A stretch of DNA of 64,000 bases from Christensenella minuta (lineage in GTDB: Bacteria; Bacillota; Clostridia; Christensenellales; Christensenellaceae). Numbering within the stretch: the stretch's first letter is position 1; each line of letters opens with the position of its first letter. A model generated the notes under the pieces. That model searched no databases, was not told where the DNA came from, and saw only the letters and a program-made list of their open reading frames with translations. The translations under genes were made by a program, and so were the position numbers. The stretch spans positions 639,585 to 703,584 of the forward strand of contig NZ_CP029256.1 of the NCBI RefSeq assembly GCF_003628755.1, in the 5' to 3' direction. Shown here piece by piece: positions 62,667 through 64,000 of the stretch.

Positions 62667-63872
62667 ATGAATACGGAATTTATGGAAGCTTTATCAGATT
62701 TAGAGCATGATAAGGGAATAAAAAAGGATATTTTATTGGAGGCAATCGAGACGGCATTGATTTCGGCCTATAAACGTCATTTCGGTACGGATCAGAATGC
62801 GCGTGTCGAGATTGATGGAGATACGGGCGAGATTAAGGTGTTTGCCATTAAAAATGTGGTCGATGAAGTGGAAGACGGGGAGACGGAGATTTCCGTAGCC
62901 GATGCGCGTGCGATCAATGAAAAGTATGAAGCGGGCGACGTGCTCGAGACAGAGGTGACGCCGCGTGATTTCGGGCGTATTGCAGCACAGACCGCCAAGC
63001 AGGTCGTCGTACAGCGGATTCGCGAGGCGGAACGCGGCATTATTTACGATCAATATTCCGAAAAGGAAAATGAGGTGCTGACTGCGATTGTGCACAGGAT
63101 TGAGCGCGGAAACGTTTATGTAGAGCTTGGCCGTGCGGAAGGCATTATCCCCGTAAGCGAAACGGTATATTCCGAGCAGTACAATATCAACGACCGCCTG
63201 AAGGTCTACGTCCTTGAAGTAAAAAAGACGAACAAGGGGCCGCAGATCATTGTATCCCGCACCCATCCTGCGCTTATTAAGCGCCTGTTTGAGATCGAGG
63301 TGCCGGAGATTCGGCAAAATGTCGTGCAGATTAAGAGTATTGCGCGCGAAGCGGGAGGCCGTACCAAGATCGCTGTATGGAGCGATGAAAAGGACGTAGA
63401 CCCGGTAGGCGCCTGTGTAGGGCACAAAGGAACGCGCATTGAAAAGGTGGTGGAGGAACTGGGCGGCGAAAAAATAGACGTGGTTCCGTGGAGTTCGGAC
63501 CCAATCGAGTTCATCGCAAACGCGCTGCGGCCTGCAAAGGTTGTTATGGTCCAGATTAATGAAGACGAAAAGGCCGCCAAAGTGATCGTACCCGATTACC
63601 AGCTCTCGCTTGCAATCGGGAAAGAGGGACAGAATGCGCGTCTTGCCGCGAAGCTGACGGGATGGAAGATCGATATCAAGAGCCAATCCCAGACAGAGCA
63701 GGAGGTTTTCGGCGAAGCGTTTGCAAATGCGGATACAAGTTTTGATTCGATGGCTGGTGAATTTGGAATCGTAGACCAGCTGAATGAAGAAGAAGCGGTG
63801 GAAGAAGTCGAAGAAGATATCATTCTCGACAACTTTGCAGCGGATGACCAGAATCCGGAGGAAGACAAATAA
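62667..63872 (+). CDS. nusA: Transcription termination/antitermination protein NusA
   Basis: A 401-residue RNA polymerase-binding factor: N-terminal domain (1-125), S1 domain (about 135-200, GNVYVELGRAEGIIP), and two KH domains (GACVGHKGTRIEKVVEEL and LAIGKEGQNARLAAKLTGWKID). It ends in an acidic tail without the C-terminal acidic repeats of proteobacterial NusA. Confidence 0.97.
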   Translation: MNTEFMEALSDLEHDKGIKKDILLEAIETALISAYKRHFGTDQNARVEIDGDTGEIKVFAIKNVVDEVEDGETEISVADARAINEKYEAGDVLETEVTPRDFGRIAAQTAKQVVVQRIREAERGIIYDQYSEKENEVLTAIVHRIERGNVYVELGRAEGIIPVSETVYSEQYNINDRLKVYVLEVKKTNKGPQIIVSRTHPALIKRLFEIEVPEIRQNVVQIKSIAREAGGRTKIAVWSDEKDVDPVGACVGHKGTRIEKVVEELGGEKIDVVPWSSDPIEFIANALRPAKVVMVQINEDEKAAKVIVPDYQLSLAIGKEGQNARLAAKLTGWKIDIKSQSQTEQEVFGEAFANADTSFDSMAGEFGIVDQLNEEEAVEEVEEDIILDNFAADDQNPEEDK

Positions 63873-63885
63873 GAAGGTGGTTGGT

Positions 63886-64000
63886 TTGAACAAAAAGCAG
63901 CCGGTTAGGATGTGCGTCGCCTGCCGTGCGGGAAAACCGAAGCGGGAGTTGGTGCGGCTTGTCCGTACCAAAGAGGGTATGCTTTCCGTTGACGAAACAG
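63886..64000 (+). CDS. ylxR: YlxR/RnpM family RNA-binding protein (partial, cut by window end)
   Basis: An open frame running off the right edge: TTG start after AAGGTGG, then NKKQPVRMCVACRAGKPKREL and VRLVRTKEG, the hallmark of the DUF448/YlxR family that follows nusA in Firmicutes. About 38 codons are visible. Confidence 0.88.
   Translation, partial: MNKKQPVRMCVACRAGKPKRELVRLVRTKEGMLSVDET

Noticed and set aside
62733-63971. Minus-strand open frame opposite nusA, about 410 codons
   Set aside because: It runs opposite a certain nusA gene with no domain match; an antisense shadow of codon bias.

Overview
The window looks like a chromosomal segment of an anaerobic member of the Clostridia (Firmicutes/Bacillota) with roughly 50% GC by eye. 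Supporting signs are the strong GGAGG-type ribosome binding sites, frequent TTG starts, the rpmF-plsX-rnc and rimP-nusA-ylxR gene orders, the Bce-type resistance module, acetate formation by Pta-AckA, an oxygen-sensitive indolepyruvate ferredoxin oxidoreductase and a B12-dependent ribonucleotide reductase. Christensenellales-like bacteria would fit, but that placement is inference. I see no rRNA, tRNA, CRISPR array, phage or insertion sequence. Almost all of the sequence is coding and most genes point rightward.

Layout. 1-7140: carbohydrate catabolism. It holds a TIM-barrel isomerase-like protein, a Gfo/Idh/MocA dehydrogenase and a leftward FGGY kinase. Divergent from that kinase is a PfkB kinase / class II aldolase / rhamnulokinase operon. 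7220-15390: two OmpR-type two-component systems, the second with a Bce-type intramembrane-sensing kinase. It is followed by a BceAB-type ABC transporter, then a short membrane peptide and a second, permease-less BceA-like ATPase. 15459-24513: a WalRK/PhoPR-like two-component system co-directional with two GerMN lipoproteins, an ECF S-component, a metallo-beta-lactamase protein, ComEC and HolA. 24562-34332: housekeeping and metabolic genes (rpsT, murI, nrdJ, an EF-G-like GTPase, pyk, two acyl/aminoacyl-transferase-like genes). 35532-41880: F-type ATP synthase operon. 41947-43082: cobalamin salvage. 43210-47363: phenylacetate-CoA ligase, IorAB and an ACT protein. 47375-54921: alr, folate cyclo-ligase, rsmD, coaD, a patatin, tmcAL, pta and ackA. 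55024-64000: yceD-rpmF-plsX-rnc-glyA, a DUF512 protein, der, plsY, rimP, nusA and the start of ylxR.

Most unusual content. (1) The ATP synthase operon has no free-standing delta gene. Instead the first ~72 residues of the alpha-subunit ORF are recognisably the C-terminal, b-binding part of delta, fused in frame to a full-length alpha subunit; the delta N-terminal domain is absent from the locus. (2) Three promoters in the Bce region carry TAAG-type direct repeats spaced 11 bp. At the two ABC promoters they lie 37-38 bp upstream of the -10, and one of these overlaps a TTACA-N4-TGTAA inverted repeat. This suggests one regulon covering the two-component system, the full transporter, and the peptide plus orphan ATPase. 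(3) A WalRK-like pair is followed by one- and three-domain GerMN lipoproteins in place of YycH/YycI. (4) ComEC has lost the metal-binding HxHxDH motif of its C-terminal domain, while the gene just upstream encodes an intact metallo-beta-lactamase.

Start sites were chosen by ribosome binding site, promoter position and family start. Where the longest reading frame would begin inside or upstream of its own promoter (near 3821, 3962 and 9409), the shorter start is used.
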